Shown here piece by piece: positions 53,961-62,879 of a DNA stretch of 64,000 nt. Origin of the DNA: JANQIV01 sp050117315 (lineage in GTDB: Bacteria > Bacteroidota > Ignavibacteria > Ignavibacteriales > Melioribacteraceae); contig JASFMY010000016.1 of the NCBI GenBank assembly GCA_050117315.1, positions 1 through 64,000 on the forward strand, read 5' to 3'. Each line of letters begins with the position of its first letter. Position 1 is the first letter of the stretch. The translations under genes and the position numbers were made by a program. Under the pieces are notes generated by a model, which was not told where the DNA came from, did no database searches, and worked only from the letters and a program-made list of their open reading frames with translations.

Positions 53961-54890
53961 ATGGGATTTGGAGATAGAGATTATTATAGACCCTCAGGAT
54001 TCGGAGGTTTTTCATTTTTCCCGCCGGTTATTAAAAAACTTTTGATTATAAACGGGATAGTTTTCTTTATACAGGTTATTGCGGAGAATATTGTAATAGG
54101 CAATATGCTTGTTGCCAACTGGATATCTCTTGTTTTCGGTATTATTCCTTTAGGCGGGTACGGTGATTACATTTTCTTGCCGTGGCAGCTTATTACTTAC
54201 CAGTTCCTTCACGGTAGTTTCGGTCATATATTAATGAATATGTTCATCCTCTGGATGTTCGGAATTGAAATAGAAAATTTATGGGGCTCCAAAAAGTTTT
54301 TGTTTTATTACCTGGGGTGTGGTGCTGTTGCCGGATTATTTCAGTTGTTCCTTGCTCCGATTTTTGCAGGCGGTGGGGGACCCACAATAGGCGCATCTGG
54401 TGCCGTGTTTGGAGTAATGATCGCATTCGCAATGTTTTTCCCTGAAAGATATATTTACCTATATTTTTTAATTCCTGTTAAAGCAAAGTATTTAATAGTT
54501 TTCATCATGGTTATCGAATTTATGTCTGTAGGCGATATGAGTTTTACGGCACACCTTGCTCACATTGGCGGAGCAATAGCTGGCTTTTTATTTGTAATGT
54601 ACGATAGGAGGAGGGGAATTAATGTAGAAAATCTTTTTAGTTCGTTCAAAGATAAATTTACAACTACTACTTCGAATGGACCCAAGTTTAGAAAATCCTT
54701 TAACTTTGGGTCTAGAAACGGCGATGTTCAGGAAGCTTCATTCTATGATATATCGGATGATAAAAAAGATCATGACAAAATTGACCAGGATGAAATTGAC
54801 AGAATTCTAGATAAGATAAGCGAAAGCGGTTATCAAAACTTAACGGAAAGAGAAAAGAAAATTCTTTTTGAAGCCAGCAAACGTGACTAA
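53961..54890 (+). CDS. rhomboid intramembrane serine protease
   Basis: A 309-residue protein with six membrane helices (about 23-215). Active-site Ser146 is in GASGAVFG and His201 in AHLAHIGG; HGSFGHILMN (His84, His89, Asn93) forms the oxyanion region. The cytoplasmic tail (about 218-309) ends in a helical segment (DEIDRILDKISESGYQNLT) typical of a small C-terminal domain of Bacteroidota rhomboids. It cuts membrane proteins inside the bilayer; the substrate is unknown. The GTG of the next gene overlaps its stop by eight bases. Confidence 0.92.
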   Translation: MGFGDRDYYRPSGFGGFSFFPPVIKKLLIINGIVFFIQVIAENIVIGNMLVANWISLVFGIIPLGGYGDYIFLPWQLITYQFLHGSFGHILMNMFILWMFGIEIENLWGSKKFLFYYLGCGAVAGLFQLFLAPIFAGGGGPTIGASGAVFGVMIAFAMFFPERYIYLYFLIPVKAKYLIVFIMVIEFMSVGDMSFTAHLAHIGGAIAGFLFVMYDRRRGINVENLFSSFKDKFTTTTSNGPKFRKSFNFGSRNGDVQEASFYDISDDKKDHDKIDQDEIDRILDKISESGYQNLTEREKKILFEASKRD

Positions 54891-55203
54891 TCGATTTTTA
54901 ATTTTAAGTTTACTATTTGTTTTAAATTTTTGCAGCAAGTCTGAGGATATAGATAAACAGACTGCTGCAAAAGTGTATGTGGAATTTTTAATCATTAATG
55001 AAACCTACCCTGTTGGTTCCGATTCAATAGAAATTAAAAAAAATCTTATCCTAAAAGAATTTGATCTCACACTCGATGAATATAATAGGAGAATCAGTGA
55101 ACTAAAAGACGATAAAGAGGAATGGATGGATTTTTTTCATTTATCGGAAGAATATTTAAAGGAAAAGAAGGATAAACTTACTTCTGAGAAAAACGGTTCT
55201 TAG
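54883..55203 (+). CDS. small DUF4296-like lipoprotein
   Basis: A 106-residue exported protein from GTG at 54883, overlapping the rhomboid stop. Residues 1-15 are hydrophobic and end in a Cys (LNFC), a relaxed lipobox with Phe before the Cys. The rest is helical and charged, with EFLIINETY and DEYNRRISELKDDKEEWMDF, resembling the small DUF4296 proteins of Bacteroidota. A TTG at 54868 is an alternative start. Its 3' end overlaps the convergent recQ by 26 bases. Function unknown. Confidence 0.55.
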   Translation: MTNRFLILSLLFVLNFCSKSEDIDKQTAAKVYVEFLIINETYPVGSDSIEIKKNLILKEFDLTLDEYNRRISELKDDKEEWMDFFHLSEEYLKEKKDKLTSEKNGS

Positions 55204-57757
55204 CCAATACAATCCTTATCATTGCATAACTTATTGAATTCGGCAGCTTTTCTTTTAGTTCTTTCAAGCCGGCGGTCCCTTTTTTAATTTCTTCCTGAAT
55301 AACTTTAATATCTTTGCTGCCTAACAATGAGGTTATCTCTATTTCGGGATAAAGCTCTATCAAGGTTTCTATCTGCATCGAAATGACGGCTTCCGGCAGT
55401 TTTGTTATTTTCGATATGTCTGCTAAGCCGTATCCTTTTTTTACTAATTCATATACATTGTAAATATTTTCCGGCAGTTCTTTTGAAGATTCTTTTGTTT
55501 TTATTTTTGTCTTCTCCAAGTGTTCTTTTATAGCTTCCAAAAATTCGGGTCCCACTTTGTTAAAATTCCTTTGGGTAAATCCTTCAATAAATAAAAGACT
55601 GTGGGGATTGTCAGGTTTTTCTTCAGCTATTTTCCTCATTACACTTTCCTTACAAATCAATTCGGGATTTTGTGTAAACTTTTTTGCCCCTTCTTCTCTT
55701 ACCTGCTTAAGCTTACGATATAATTCCAATTTATCGTAGTTGATATCACTGCTGCTTTGACCGGTTTGTATATAGCTACTTTTAGTTTTTGGGGACAATG
55801 TTAAATAGTCATTCGCTCTTTCCAACAAGGATTTGGCGATGAGCAGGTGAATAACATTTTTTATCTCCGATTTAGAGTAATGTTTTAAAATTCCGAAGTT
55901 GGGGTTGTTTTTCACTGCCGGCACTCTTGAACTACCCGTGAGTAATTTAAACAGTTCTTTTTCTTTTATGGAAGAATGCTCACTATAAATTACATCAAGA
56001 ATTTTTTCTTCCAGAAATTCAATTGAGCCGTTAACCGATTCCTTGTTACCCGTACAGTTGTCGCAAATACCGCATTTGTAGAACTTATCCGATTCACCAA
56101 AATAATTTATAATATAATTCATTCTGCAGTTCTCGGTGTCTATAAACCTTTCAATTTCTTTTAGCTTGTTCTCCGAATGAATTCTTTTCTCGTTCAATTT
56201 TTTTGAATTAATTCTAAGATATTTTGAATCAACACGCGTACCTGATAAAATGATTGTCGGGTAAACCGAAGGAGAATCAAGCTCTAAAACTGAATAACCG
56301 GATAACTCTTTAATTTTATTTAAGAGGTAATATTTTTTATGACCCGATTGCCGGGATAATTCGTTTAGATCAATTGCAATTTTTGAGAAAAACGGCTCGC
56401 TCCCGTATTGCTTCAGTAAAAGTACCAAAACATTTTTAAGAGAATCTTCAGCTATTTTCTTTAAATATTTTTTGAGCTCATCACTTGTTAAGAGATATTT
56501 GAAATAAAATTTCTTTTTATAATTTGAAACCTGCTTTATCAAACCGTTCTCTTCAAGGATATTCAAAAGAATCGTTATCTGGTTCGAGGAAATATCATCC
56601 TTGGCTGCAAACTTTTTGAATTTTTCATCAAGTATAATTTCTTTTTCGTAACTGCTTCCAACAGCAACATTAGCGAAGTCGCATATTTTGTTATATATGG
56701 ATTTTAATACATCAAAAGAGGGATTGGCGTTATTGATGAAGTACTTCTGCAGTTGCACATCTTCCCGGTCGAACAATAAATACACGTTTGAAATTTTACC
56801 GTCTCTACCGGCACGGCCTATTTCCTGGTAGTAGTTTTCAATTGTGCCCGGCGAGTTGTAATGAATAATTGTGCGTATGTCTTTTTTATCTACCCCCATC
56901 CCAAAGGCATTTGTTGCTGCAATGATTTTAATATTGTCGTTCATGAAATCATCCTGGATAAGCCTTCGTAAATCCGGAGTTAACCCTGCGTGGTAGTATG
57001 TAGCCTTAATTTTATTCGCCTGTAAAAAGTCCGATATCTTTTGTGCATTTCTTCTTGTTGAAGTATATATGATAGCCGGGAGCAAATTGTTTTTTATGAT
57101 TTCTAAAGTCTTTTCTTTTTTCCGGTCTGTTTTTATTGTTTTTATAGCCAAGTTCGGTCGTTCAAATCCTCTCACAATAATTTTGGGATTTTTAAAATTT
57201 AGCTGATTAATAATATCATCCCGCACATCGGGAGTAGCAGTGGCAGTGAACGCGCTGATTTTGTCGACTTCTATGAAACTGCAAAACTCTTTTATTTTTT
57301 TATAACTTGGTCTAAAGTCGTGTCCCCATTCGCTTATGCAGTGAGCTTCATCGACAAAAACAAATTCCGGCGAAAGGTTTTTTATCCTTTCTGCAAACGA
57401 ACGGTTTTCAAGTTTTTCAGGAGACAAGAACAAAATCTTTATTTCATTATTTCTAATATCGTTCAGGACGAATTCTATTTCCCTGTACTCCAAAGAACTG
57501 TTTATAAAAGAAGAAATTTTTTGTCTTTGATTTATTGAGTCAACCTGGTCCTTCATCAATGCAATTAAGGGCGAAATAACAATTGCAAAAGTTTTGCTCA
57601 TTATTGAAGGTACCTGGTAACAGATAGATTTCCCGGCGCCGGTAGGCAGGATGGATAATACATTTTCTCCTTTCAAAATTAAGTCGATTATCTCCGACTG
57701 GTTCTCTTTGAAATTGTCGTATCCAAAGTATTTATTTAATGTTTGTAAGGGAGTCAT
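55178..57757 (-). CDS. recQ: ATP-dependent DNA helicase RecQ
   Basis: An 859-residue SF2 helicase. Motif 0 FGYDNFKENQ, Walker A LPTGAGKSICYQ, Walker B VDEAHCISEWGH, motif IV-VI with YTSTRRNAQ, FGMGVDKKDIR and QEIGRAGRDG. The zinc knuckle has Cys in NCRMNYI and CGICDNC. Winged-helix RQC, HRDC (about 660-735, QVREEGAKKF to RNFNKVG) and a C-terminal HTH_40-like part (NIYNVYELVKKGYGLADISK) follow. It is longer than E. coli RecQ (about 610) because of the extra end domain. It unwinds forks and recombination intermediates. Confidence 0.95.
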   Translation of the reverse strand: MTPLQTLNKYFGYDNFKENQSEIIDLILKGENVLSILPTGAGKSICYQVPSIMSKTFAIVISPLIALMKDQVDSINQRQKISSFINSSLEYREIEFVLNDIRNNEIKILFLSPEKLENRSFAERIKNLSPEFVFVDEAHCISEWGHDFRPSYKKIKEFCSFIEVDKISAFTATATPDVRDDIINQLNFKNPKIIVRGFERPNLAIKTIKTDRKKEKTLEIIKNNLLPAIIYTSTRRNAQKISDFLQANKIKATYYHAGLTPDLRRLIQDDFMNDNIKIIAATNAFGMGVDKKDIRTIIHYNSPGTIENYYQEIGRAGRDGKISNVYLLFDREDVQLQKYFINNANPSFDVLKSIYNKICDFANVAVGSSYEKEIILDEKFKKFAAKDDISSNQITILLNILEENGLIKQVSNYKKKFYFKYLLTSDELKKYLKKIAEDSLKNVLVLLLKQYGSEPFFSKIAIDLNELSRQSGHKKYYLLNKIKELSGYSVLELDSPSVYPTIILSGTRVDSKYLRINSKKLNEKRIHSENKLKEIERFIDTENCRMNYIINYFGESDKFYKCGICDNCTGNKESVNGSIEFLEEKILDVIYSEHSSIKEKELFKLLTGSSRVPAVKNNPNFGILKHYSKSEIKNVIHLLIAKSLLERANDYLTLSPKTKSSYIQTGQSSSDINYDKLELYRKLKQVREEGAKKFTQNPELICKESVMRKIAEEKPDNPHSLLFIEGFTQRNFNKVGPEFLEAIKEHLEKTKIKTKESSKELPENIYNVYELVKKGYGLADISKITKLPEAVISMQIETLIELYPEIEITSLLGSKDIKVIQEEIKKGTAGLKELKEKLPNSISYAMIRIVLAKNRFSQK

Positions 57758-57887
57758 TAAGTTCGATTTTAATTACACCAAAATTTGAAATGTTATTATA
57801 AATAAATATTTTAAAATATAGTAACATTTAGGTATTTCCTTTCGTCTCAAGATTTAACTTATTTTTAATTTAATACGCGGAAAATTT

Positions 57888-58820
57888 ATGTATTCAGTTG
57901 TTGTCGATAATGTAAATAAAGTTTATGAAACTACTTTTAGAAAAAGAAGGGTACAGGCTCTGAACGACTTCAGCGTAAAAGTTGAAAAAGGATCAATATT
58001 TGGGTTGCTCGGTCCAAACGGTGCAGGGAAAACGACGTTGGTGAAAATCCTTTTGGGAATAACTTTCCCGACCAACGGTAAAGCAACTGTTCTGGGACAG
58101 GATATTTCTAACTACAAACTAAAGTCAAAAGTAGGATACCTTCCTGAAAACCACAAATTCCCGCCGTTCTTAAACGGGGGCGATGTAATAAAATATGCTG
58201 CAACTCTTAGCGGATACGAGCCGGATAATTTGGATGCAAAAATCGATGAACTATTAAGCCTTGTTAAAATGCTTGAATGGAAAAAGATGAAAGTGAAAAA
58301 ATACTCGAAAGGAATGATGCAGAGACTGGGCTTAGCACAAGCAATGATTAACGATCCCGATTTAATAATACTTGACGAACCGACAGACGGAGTTGACCCT
58401 ATCGGCAGAAAAGAAATTAGAGATGTATTAATTGATTTGAAGAATAAAGGCAAAACCGTTTTTCTCAACAGCCATTTACTTTCCGAAGTTGAATTGATTA
58501 CCGATAATGTTGCAATTCTTAATAAAGGAAATTTAATTCACCAGGGTGACGTACAGGAATTAACAACATCAAAAGAAAAATATAGAGTTAAATTTGAAGC
58601 TGAACTGAAGGACGAATTGCTTACAAATGAATTGAAAAGATACACTCTGGAAAATAAGGAAAATAATGCTGCAGTATTCAGGTTAAACGATACTGCCGAG
58701 TTGAACAACCTGATAGACGATTTAAGAAAAGCCCAACTATTGATTACTTCTATTGAGCCTGTAAAAAGTTCATTGGAAGATATGTTCATTTCACTAATAA
58801 AAAATTCAGATAAAAACTAA
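57888..58820 (+). CDS. ABC transporter ATP-binding protein (CcmA/NatA type)
   Basis: A 310-residue ATPase. Walker A GPNGAGKTTL, Q-loop GYLPENHKFPP, signature YSKGMMQRLGLAQ, Walker B LIILDEPTDGVDP, H-loop LNSHLL. The C-terminal 90 residues are the extra regulatory part seen in ABC-2-type exporter ATPases. It is followed two bases later by the permease, so they form an exporter. Substrate unknown; such pairs often handle drugs, lipids or surface components. Confidence 0.9.
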   Translation: MYSVVVDNVNKVYETTFRKRRVQALNDFSVKVEKGSIFGLLGPNGAGKTTLVKILLGITFPTNGKATVLGQDISNYKLKSKVGYLPENHKFPPFLNGGDVIKYAATLSGYEPDNLDAKIDELLSLVKMLEWKKMKVKKYSKGMMQRLGLAQAMINDPDLIILDEPTDGVDPIGRKEIRDVLIDLKNKGKTVFLNSHLLSEVELITDNVAILNKGNLIHQGDVQELTTSKEKYRVKFEAELKDELLTNELKRYTLENKENNAAVFRLNDTAELNNLIDDLRKAQLLITSIEPVKSSLEDMFISLIKNSDKN

Positions 58821-58822
58821 CT

Positions 58823-59644
58823 ATGAAAAACATTTATAAGATAGCTTATTATACTTACAGGGAAGCACTTTCAAGAAAAATATTCCTGGCATTTTTCGGA
58901 ATTTCAACTTTTGTTTTGATTGTGTTCGGGTTGATATTTCTATTCAGCGGAATTGAAGATTTAATGAGCATAACCCAAATAGAAGGCGGCGAAAGATTGG
59001 ATTTTACGGCAAAAATAATTGACGCAATTAAAGTGGGAATTGCCGGCCCGCTTTACGGGGTGGGGTTGTTCCTGGCAATTTTTGCCGCATCGAGTTTTAT
59101 CCCCAACATGCTTGAAAAGGGAAGCATTGATGTTCTGTTATCAAAACCTCTTTCGAGAAACCAGGTAATCCTCGGCAAGTTTTTCGGCGGGCTTTATATT
59201 GTATTAATCAACATAGCGTATTTAGTGATCGGCATCTGGTTTTTGCTTGGCTTCAAATTCGGAAACTGGGATGCCTCATTTTTAATGGTTATTCCAACGG
59301 TTACTTTTACCTTTGCAGTATTATATGCACTAATCATTTTGATCGGGATTTTAACTCAGAGCTCAATACTTGCAATGATGCTTTCATATTTAAGCTTTAT
59401 GATTTTCTCCCCGATTCTTTTGGCAAGAGAAGAGATAGCAATTTTAATTGACAGCAAATTTGTTGAATATCTATTGGATGCCCTCTATTACTTAATCCCT
59501 AAAACTTCTGAGTTAGCCTCAATTACAACCGACATGGCAACAGGTGATTTCTCATTTGATTACCAGCCTTTTTTAACATCGGCAGCTTTTATGATTCTCA
59601 GTCTTGTACTAAGCATTTTTATTTTTAGTAAAAAAGACTACTAA
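58823..59644 (+). CDS. ABC-2-type transporter permease
   Basis: A 273-residue inner-membrane protein with six hydrophobic segments. The start is the usual ABC-2 permease N-terminus (YREALSRKIFLAFFGIS) and a central block EKGSIDVLLSKPLSRNQVILGKF is typical of NosY-like permeases. It follows the ATPase by two bases. Together they form an exporter or lipid/protein mover; no third component is seen. Confidence 0.85.
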   Translation: MKNIYKIAYYTYREALSRKIFLAFFGISTFVLIVFGLIFLFSGIEDLMSITQIEGGERLDFTAKIIDAIKVGIAGPLYGVGLFLAIFAASSFIPNMLEKGSIDVLLSKPLSRNQVILGKFFGGLYIVLINIAYLVIGIWFLLGFKFGNWDASFLMVIPTVTFTFAVLYALIILIGILTQSSILAMMLSYLSFMIFSPILLAREEIAILIDSKFVEYLLDALYYLIPKTSELASITTDMATGDFSFDYQPFLTSAAFMILSLVLSIFIFSKKDY

Positions 59645-59980
59645 AACATTCAAAATAAAGTATGTTGATGTCTTTTTCTTGGTATGGAAATTGTTAATTT
59701 AACTATTCGGATTTTTTTGATCCGTGTTCTTAATTCCTAGTGACGTGTCACATTTGTGATGTCATTTCGAGTCCCCCGATTTATCGGGGTGAGAAATCTG
59801 AGCCCCGTACTGATAGAGATTTCTCCCCGCAAAAGACGGGACAAGCAGTCACACAGAAATGCTCCTTCGAAATGACAATCTTGATGTTTACGATACTTTA
59901 TTGTTGATATGACACTAATTAATATAAATGAACTTTGTTTGTTTTTATTCGATAATGAAAATTAAAAAACAGGAATAACA
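59645..59980. other. 336-base spacer with dispersed element
   Basis: No gene is seen. It holds the second copy of the palindromic element (59761-59876), preceded by a short palindrome-like TGACGTGTCA at 59741-59750, and the promoter region of the hydroxyacyl-CoA dehydrogenase gene. Confidence 0.5.
59761..59876. repeat. dispersed palindromic element, copy 2
   Basis: Starts GTCATTTCGA and ends TCGAAATGAC, a perfect terminal inverted repeat. Inside are CCCCCGATTTATCGGGG (a short hairpin), GAGAAATCT against AGATTTCTC, and CCCGCAAAAGACGGGAC. The copy at 38794 shares the same order but has lost part of the left hairpin. Non-coding; it could fold into a long hairpin as RNA. Confidence 0.75.
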
Positions 59981-60922
59981 ATGTCAGATACCAGTTTAAA
60001 ATTAGAAGACCTGCTTAAAGAGAAGGCAAAAAACAACAACGGTGAGAAAGGTAGGATAGACGTAGTTGCAATAATAGGCGGCGGTGTGATGGGAAGAGGA
60101 ATTGCCCAGACAGTCAGTGCTGCAGGTCTGGATGTAATTATAGTTGAAAAAGATCAGAAGTATGTAGATGAATCAGAAGTGAAAATCAGAGAATCAATGG
60201 AAGCAGAAATTTCCCGATGGGCAATGACCAACAGTGAAATGAAGTCGATACTCAGCCGGATTAGGTGGACGCTTGATATGCAAGAGTGCTCAAAGGCAGA
60301 TATCATCATTGAAGCGGTTGAAGAGAATTTCCAGCTAAAAAGATTGATCTTCAAAAAACTTGATGAATTTGCAAAACCGGATACAATTTTTGTTTCAAAC
60401 ACATCAACACTTAGTTTAACAAAAATTGCGGACATAACGGAACGCAAAGAAAAAATTATCGGTATGCATTTCCTAAATCCTGTGCCGAAAGTAGGTTTGG
60501 TAGAATTGATAAGATGTTTTTATACTTCCGATGAAACAGTTAAAATAGTAAAATCATTTGCAGCTAAGATAGGCAAAACAGCGGTTGAGGTTTATGAATA
60601 TCCCGGCTTTGTTACCACAAGAGCCATTGTTCCGCTGCTTAACGAAGCAATGCATATTTTACTAGAAGGCGTTGCAAGCGCGAAAGATATCGATACCGCA
60701 ATGAAATTAGGATATGAATTTAAAATGGGACCTCTGGAAATGGCCGATTCAATGGGACTTGACGAAGTGCTTACCTGGATGGAACAGATGTGGAATACAT
60801 TGGGAGAAGCGCGCTACAGGCCGTGCCCGTTGTTAAGAAAATTGGTAAGGGAAAGAAAACTCGGCAAAAAGACCGGCGAAGGCTTTTACAAGTACGATCA
60901 AAACGGAAAAATAATATCATAA
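59981..60922 (+). CDS. 3-hydroxyacyl-CoA (3-hydroxybutyryl-CoA) dehydrogenase
   Basis: A 313-residue NAD-dependent enzyme. A 25-residue polar N-terminus precedes the NAD-binding VVAIIGGGVMGRGIAQTVS. The family blocks are SNTSTLSLTKIA, GMHFLNPVPKVGLVELI (catalytic His) and EYPGFVTTRAIVPLLNEAM; the C-terminal dimer domain ends GKKTGEGFYKYD. The product reversibly oxidises 3-hydroxyacyl-CoA in beta-oxidation or butyrate-type fermentation. Lacks an enoyl-CoA hydratase domain, so it is monofunctional. ackA follows after 19 bases, suggesting an acyl-CoA to acetate route. Confidence 0.9.
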   Translation: MSDTSLKLEDLLKEKAKNNNGEKGRIDVVAIIGGGVMGRGIAQTVSAAGLDVIIVEKDQKYVDESEVKIRESMEAEISRWAMTNSEMKSILSRIRWTLDMQECSKADIIIEAVEENFQLKRLIFKKLDEFAKPDTIFVSNTSTLSLTKIADITERKEKIIGMHFLNPVPKVGLVELIRCFYTSDETVKIVKSFAAKIGKTAVEVYEYPGFVTTRAIVPLLNEAMHILLEGVASAKDIDTAMKLGYEFKMGPLEMADSMGLDEVLTWMEQMWNTLGEARYRPCPLLRKLVRERKLGKKTGEGFYKYDQNGKIIS

Positions 60923-60941
60923 AAGTTTTTAAGAGGATGAA

Positions 60942-62156
60942 ATGAAAATATTAGTTTTAAATTGCGGAAGCTCTTCTATTAAATACCAGCTTATAGAAAC
61001 AACAGATAAAACAACGCTTGCAAAGGGACAGGTTGAAAGAATAGGGATGGCAAGTGCGGTATTGACTCATCAGCCCAAAGACAAAGATAAAATTAAAATC
61101 GTCGGTGAAATTCTAGATCACACAATTGCAATAGAATATGTTATTGCCGTCTTACTGAGTCCTAATCATGGTGTAATTTCCGATAAAAACGAAATTGACG
61201 CTGTGGGTCACAGGGTAGTACACGGCGGAGAAACATTCTCCGGCTCTGTATTAATTACGGATCAGGTGATGAAAGCTTTGGATGACAATATTGAATTGGC
61301 GCCGCTTCACAATCCTCCCAACATAAAAGGAATATTAGCCGCAAAATCACACTTGCCCGATACTCCGCAGTGCGGTGTCTTTGATACTTCATTCCATGCC
61401 AGTATGCCCCCGCATGCTTATTTATACGGAATACCTTATGCTCTTTACAAAAAATATAAAATCAGAAAATACGGTTTCCACGGAACGTCACATAGGTTTG
61501 TATCGCAAAGGGCCGCAGCTATTCTCGGCAAACCGATAGAAGAATTAAAATTGGTGACATGCCACCTTGGGAACGGCGCAAGCATGGCTGCGGTTGACGG
61601 CGGTAAATCTGTCGACACAACAATGGGATTTACCCCCCTTGAAGGTTTGTTAATGGGAACACGCTGCGGCGACATGGATCCTTCAGTAATTCTTTACATA
61701 ATGAGCAAAGAAGAATTATCAATTCCCGAAGCAAATACGTTGATGAACAAACACAGCGGACTTGCCGGTGTAAGCGGTGAAAGCAGCGACATGCGCGAAA
61801 TTGAAGAAGCAGTATTAGCCGGAAATAAAAAAGCACAAAACGCATATAACTTATTCTGTTACAGAATTAAAAAATATATCGGTTCATACGCAGCCGCGAT
61901 GGGTGGTATTGATGCGGTTATATTTACAGGCGGCATCGGTGAAAATTCTCCAACGACAAGGAAAGTAATCTGCGAAAATATGAAATTTCTTGGTATTGAA
62001 TTAGATTTAGATAAAAATGAAAATATAAAAGGCGAAGCTGATTTATCTGTGGAAGGTACAAAGACTAAAGTATTAAGAATTCCTACAAACGAAGAACTTG
62101 TAATTGCACTGGATACGGAAGAAATAGTAAACGCTGAAAAGAAAACAGCAAACTAA
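60942..62156 (+). CDS. ackA: acetate kinase
   Basis: A 404-residue enzyme converting acetyl phosphate and ADP to acetate and ATP. Seen: N-terminal VLNCGSSSIKYQL, VGHRVVHGGE, PLHNPPNIKGI, CGVFDTSFHA, YGFHGTSHRFV, HLGNGASMAAVDGGKSVDTTMGFTPLEGLLMGTRCGDMDP and VFTGGIGENS, all diagnostic blocks. Length is normal. The start has AGAGG upstream. pta is not in the window. A terminator follows 32 bases after the stop. Confidence 0.97.
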   Translation: MKILVLNCGSSSIKYQLIETTDKTTLAKGQVERIGMASAVLTHQPKDKDKIKIVGEILDHTIAIEYVIAVLLSPNHGVISDKNEIDAVGHRVVHGGETFSGSVLITDQVMKALDDNIELAPLHNPPNIKGILAAKSHLPDTPQCGVFDTSFHASMPPHAYLYGIPYALYKKYKIRKYGFHGTSHRFVSQRAAAILGKPIEELKLVTCHLGNGASMAAVDGGKSVDTTMGFTPLEGLLMGTRCGDMDPSVILYIMSKEELSIPEANTLMNKHSGLAGVSGESSDMREIEEAVLAGNKKAQNAYNLFCYRIKKYIGSYAAAMGGIDAVIFTGGIGENSPTTRKVICENMKFLGIELDLDKNENIKGEADLSVEGTKTKVLRIPTNEELVIALDTEEIVNAEKKTAN

Positions 62157-62187
62157 TTTTTTATTGACTATTGAATCTTGTCAATTG

Positions 62188-62220
62188 AGTCACTTCGGAA
62201 ATCTCCGGAGTGGCTTTTTT
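62188..62220 (+). terminator. rho-independent terminator after ackA
   Basis: AGTCACTTCGGA (62188-62199) pairs with TCCGGAGTGGCT (62204-62215) over 12 bases with two G-T pairs and ends in T6. It ends the dehydrogenase-ackA unit. Confidence 0.9.
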
Positions 62221-62270
62221 ATTTTTAAGTTTTTGTCTCAAATCTCAAATTTTGGTACTCAAATCTATCT

Positions 62271-62540
62271 TCAAAGAACCATCTTTATATTTTCATGTCC
62301 TTCTAATTTCTGATAAACCAGATTCCTTGTATCTTCATTGTTAACAAGCACTTTTAAATTAATGCTGAAATAATTCCCTTTTTTACTGATGTTTGATGCT
62401 GTAATGTCGTATTCCATTCCATCTGCCGCAGCTTCTGCAGCTTCAATCATCTTTTCAACATTGTCGCCAATAATTTTGTAGTCCCAGTAACACGGGTAAT
62501 TTATCTCAGGTTTTCTATTATTTTTTCCGTCTAAAATCAA
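62271..62540 (-). CDS. DUF493 (YbeD-like) protein
   Basis: An 89-residue ferredoxin-like-fold protein from a TTG start (no Met before residue 31). The family signature YPCYWDYKIIG is intact, followed by the rest of the alpha/beta fold. YbeD-like proteins are small cytoplasmic proteins proposed to bind or regulate lipoate-related or nucleotide-related enzymes; the role is unproven. It stands alone, convergent with ackA. Confidence 0.8.
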   Translation of the reverse strand: MILDGKNNRKPEINYPCYWDYKIIGDNVEKMIEAAEAAADGMEYDITASNISKKGNYFSINLKVLVNNEDTRNLVYQKLEGHENIKMVL

Positions 62541-62879
62541 AATTATCCCGAACCAATTATGTGTTAATATATAATGAAAGATACAAAAAATACGTAAGAA
62601 TGAAAGAGCGGATCTTTATCTTGATAATTTTGAAACATTGCTAATGTTTGTTATTTTTGTAACCACAAATCAAAAATCTAACTGGAGCAGCGGGTTGAAA
62701 AGATAACAACGGATAAAGATAATTTGCAGATTATTGTAAATATTTCCTTTTGCTGAAACTTTTTCGGCAGAGTATCTTTACCCGTTTATTTTCACCCGCG
62801 GCTGGTAAAAGCCGCGTGAAGCGGTTTCTTCATTTTAAACCGTAACATCATTTCAAAAATATTTACAAGAGAACAAATT
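62541..62879 (+). promoter_or_regulatory. long structured leader before the second ABC-F gene
   Basis: This 339-base stretch holds two short frames, a 14-codon one at 62600-62644 (MKERIFILIILKHC) and a 20-codon one at 62644-62706 whose ATG shares one base with the first stop (TAATG). Downstream is a chain of four pairing segments: CGCGGCT (62797), AAAGCCGCG (62808), GCGGTTT (62821) and AAACCG (62837). Segments 1-2, 2-3 and 3-4 can each pair, but not all at once. No U-run follows, so control of translation is likelier than termination. Regulatory role is inferred; the pairing is seen. Confidence 0.4.
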
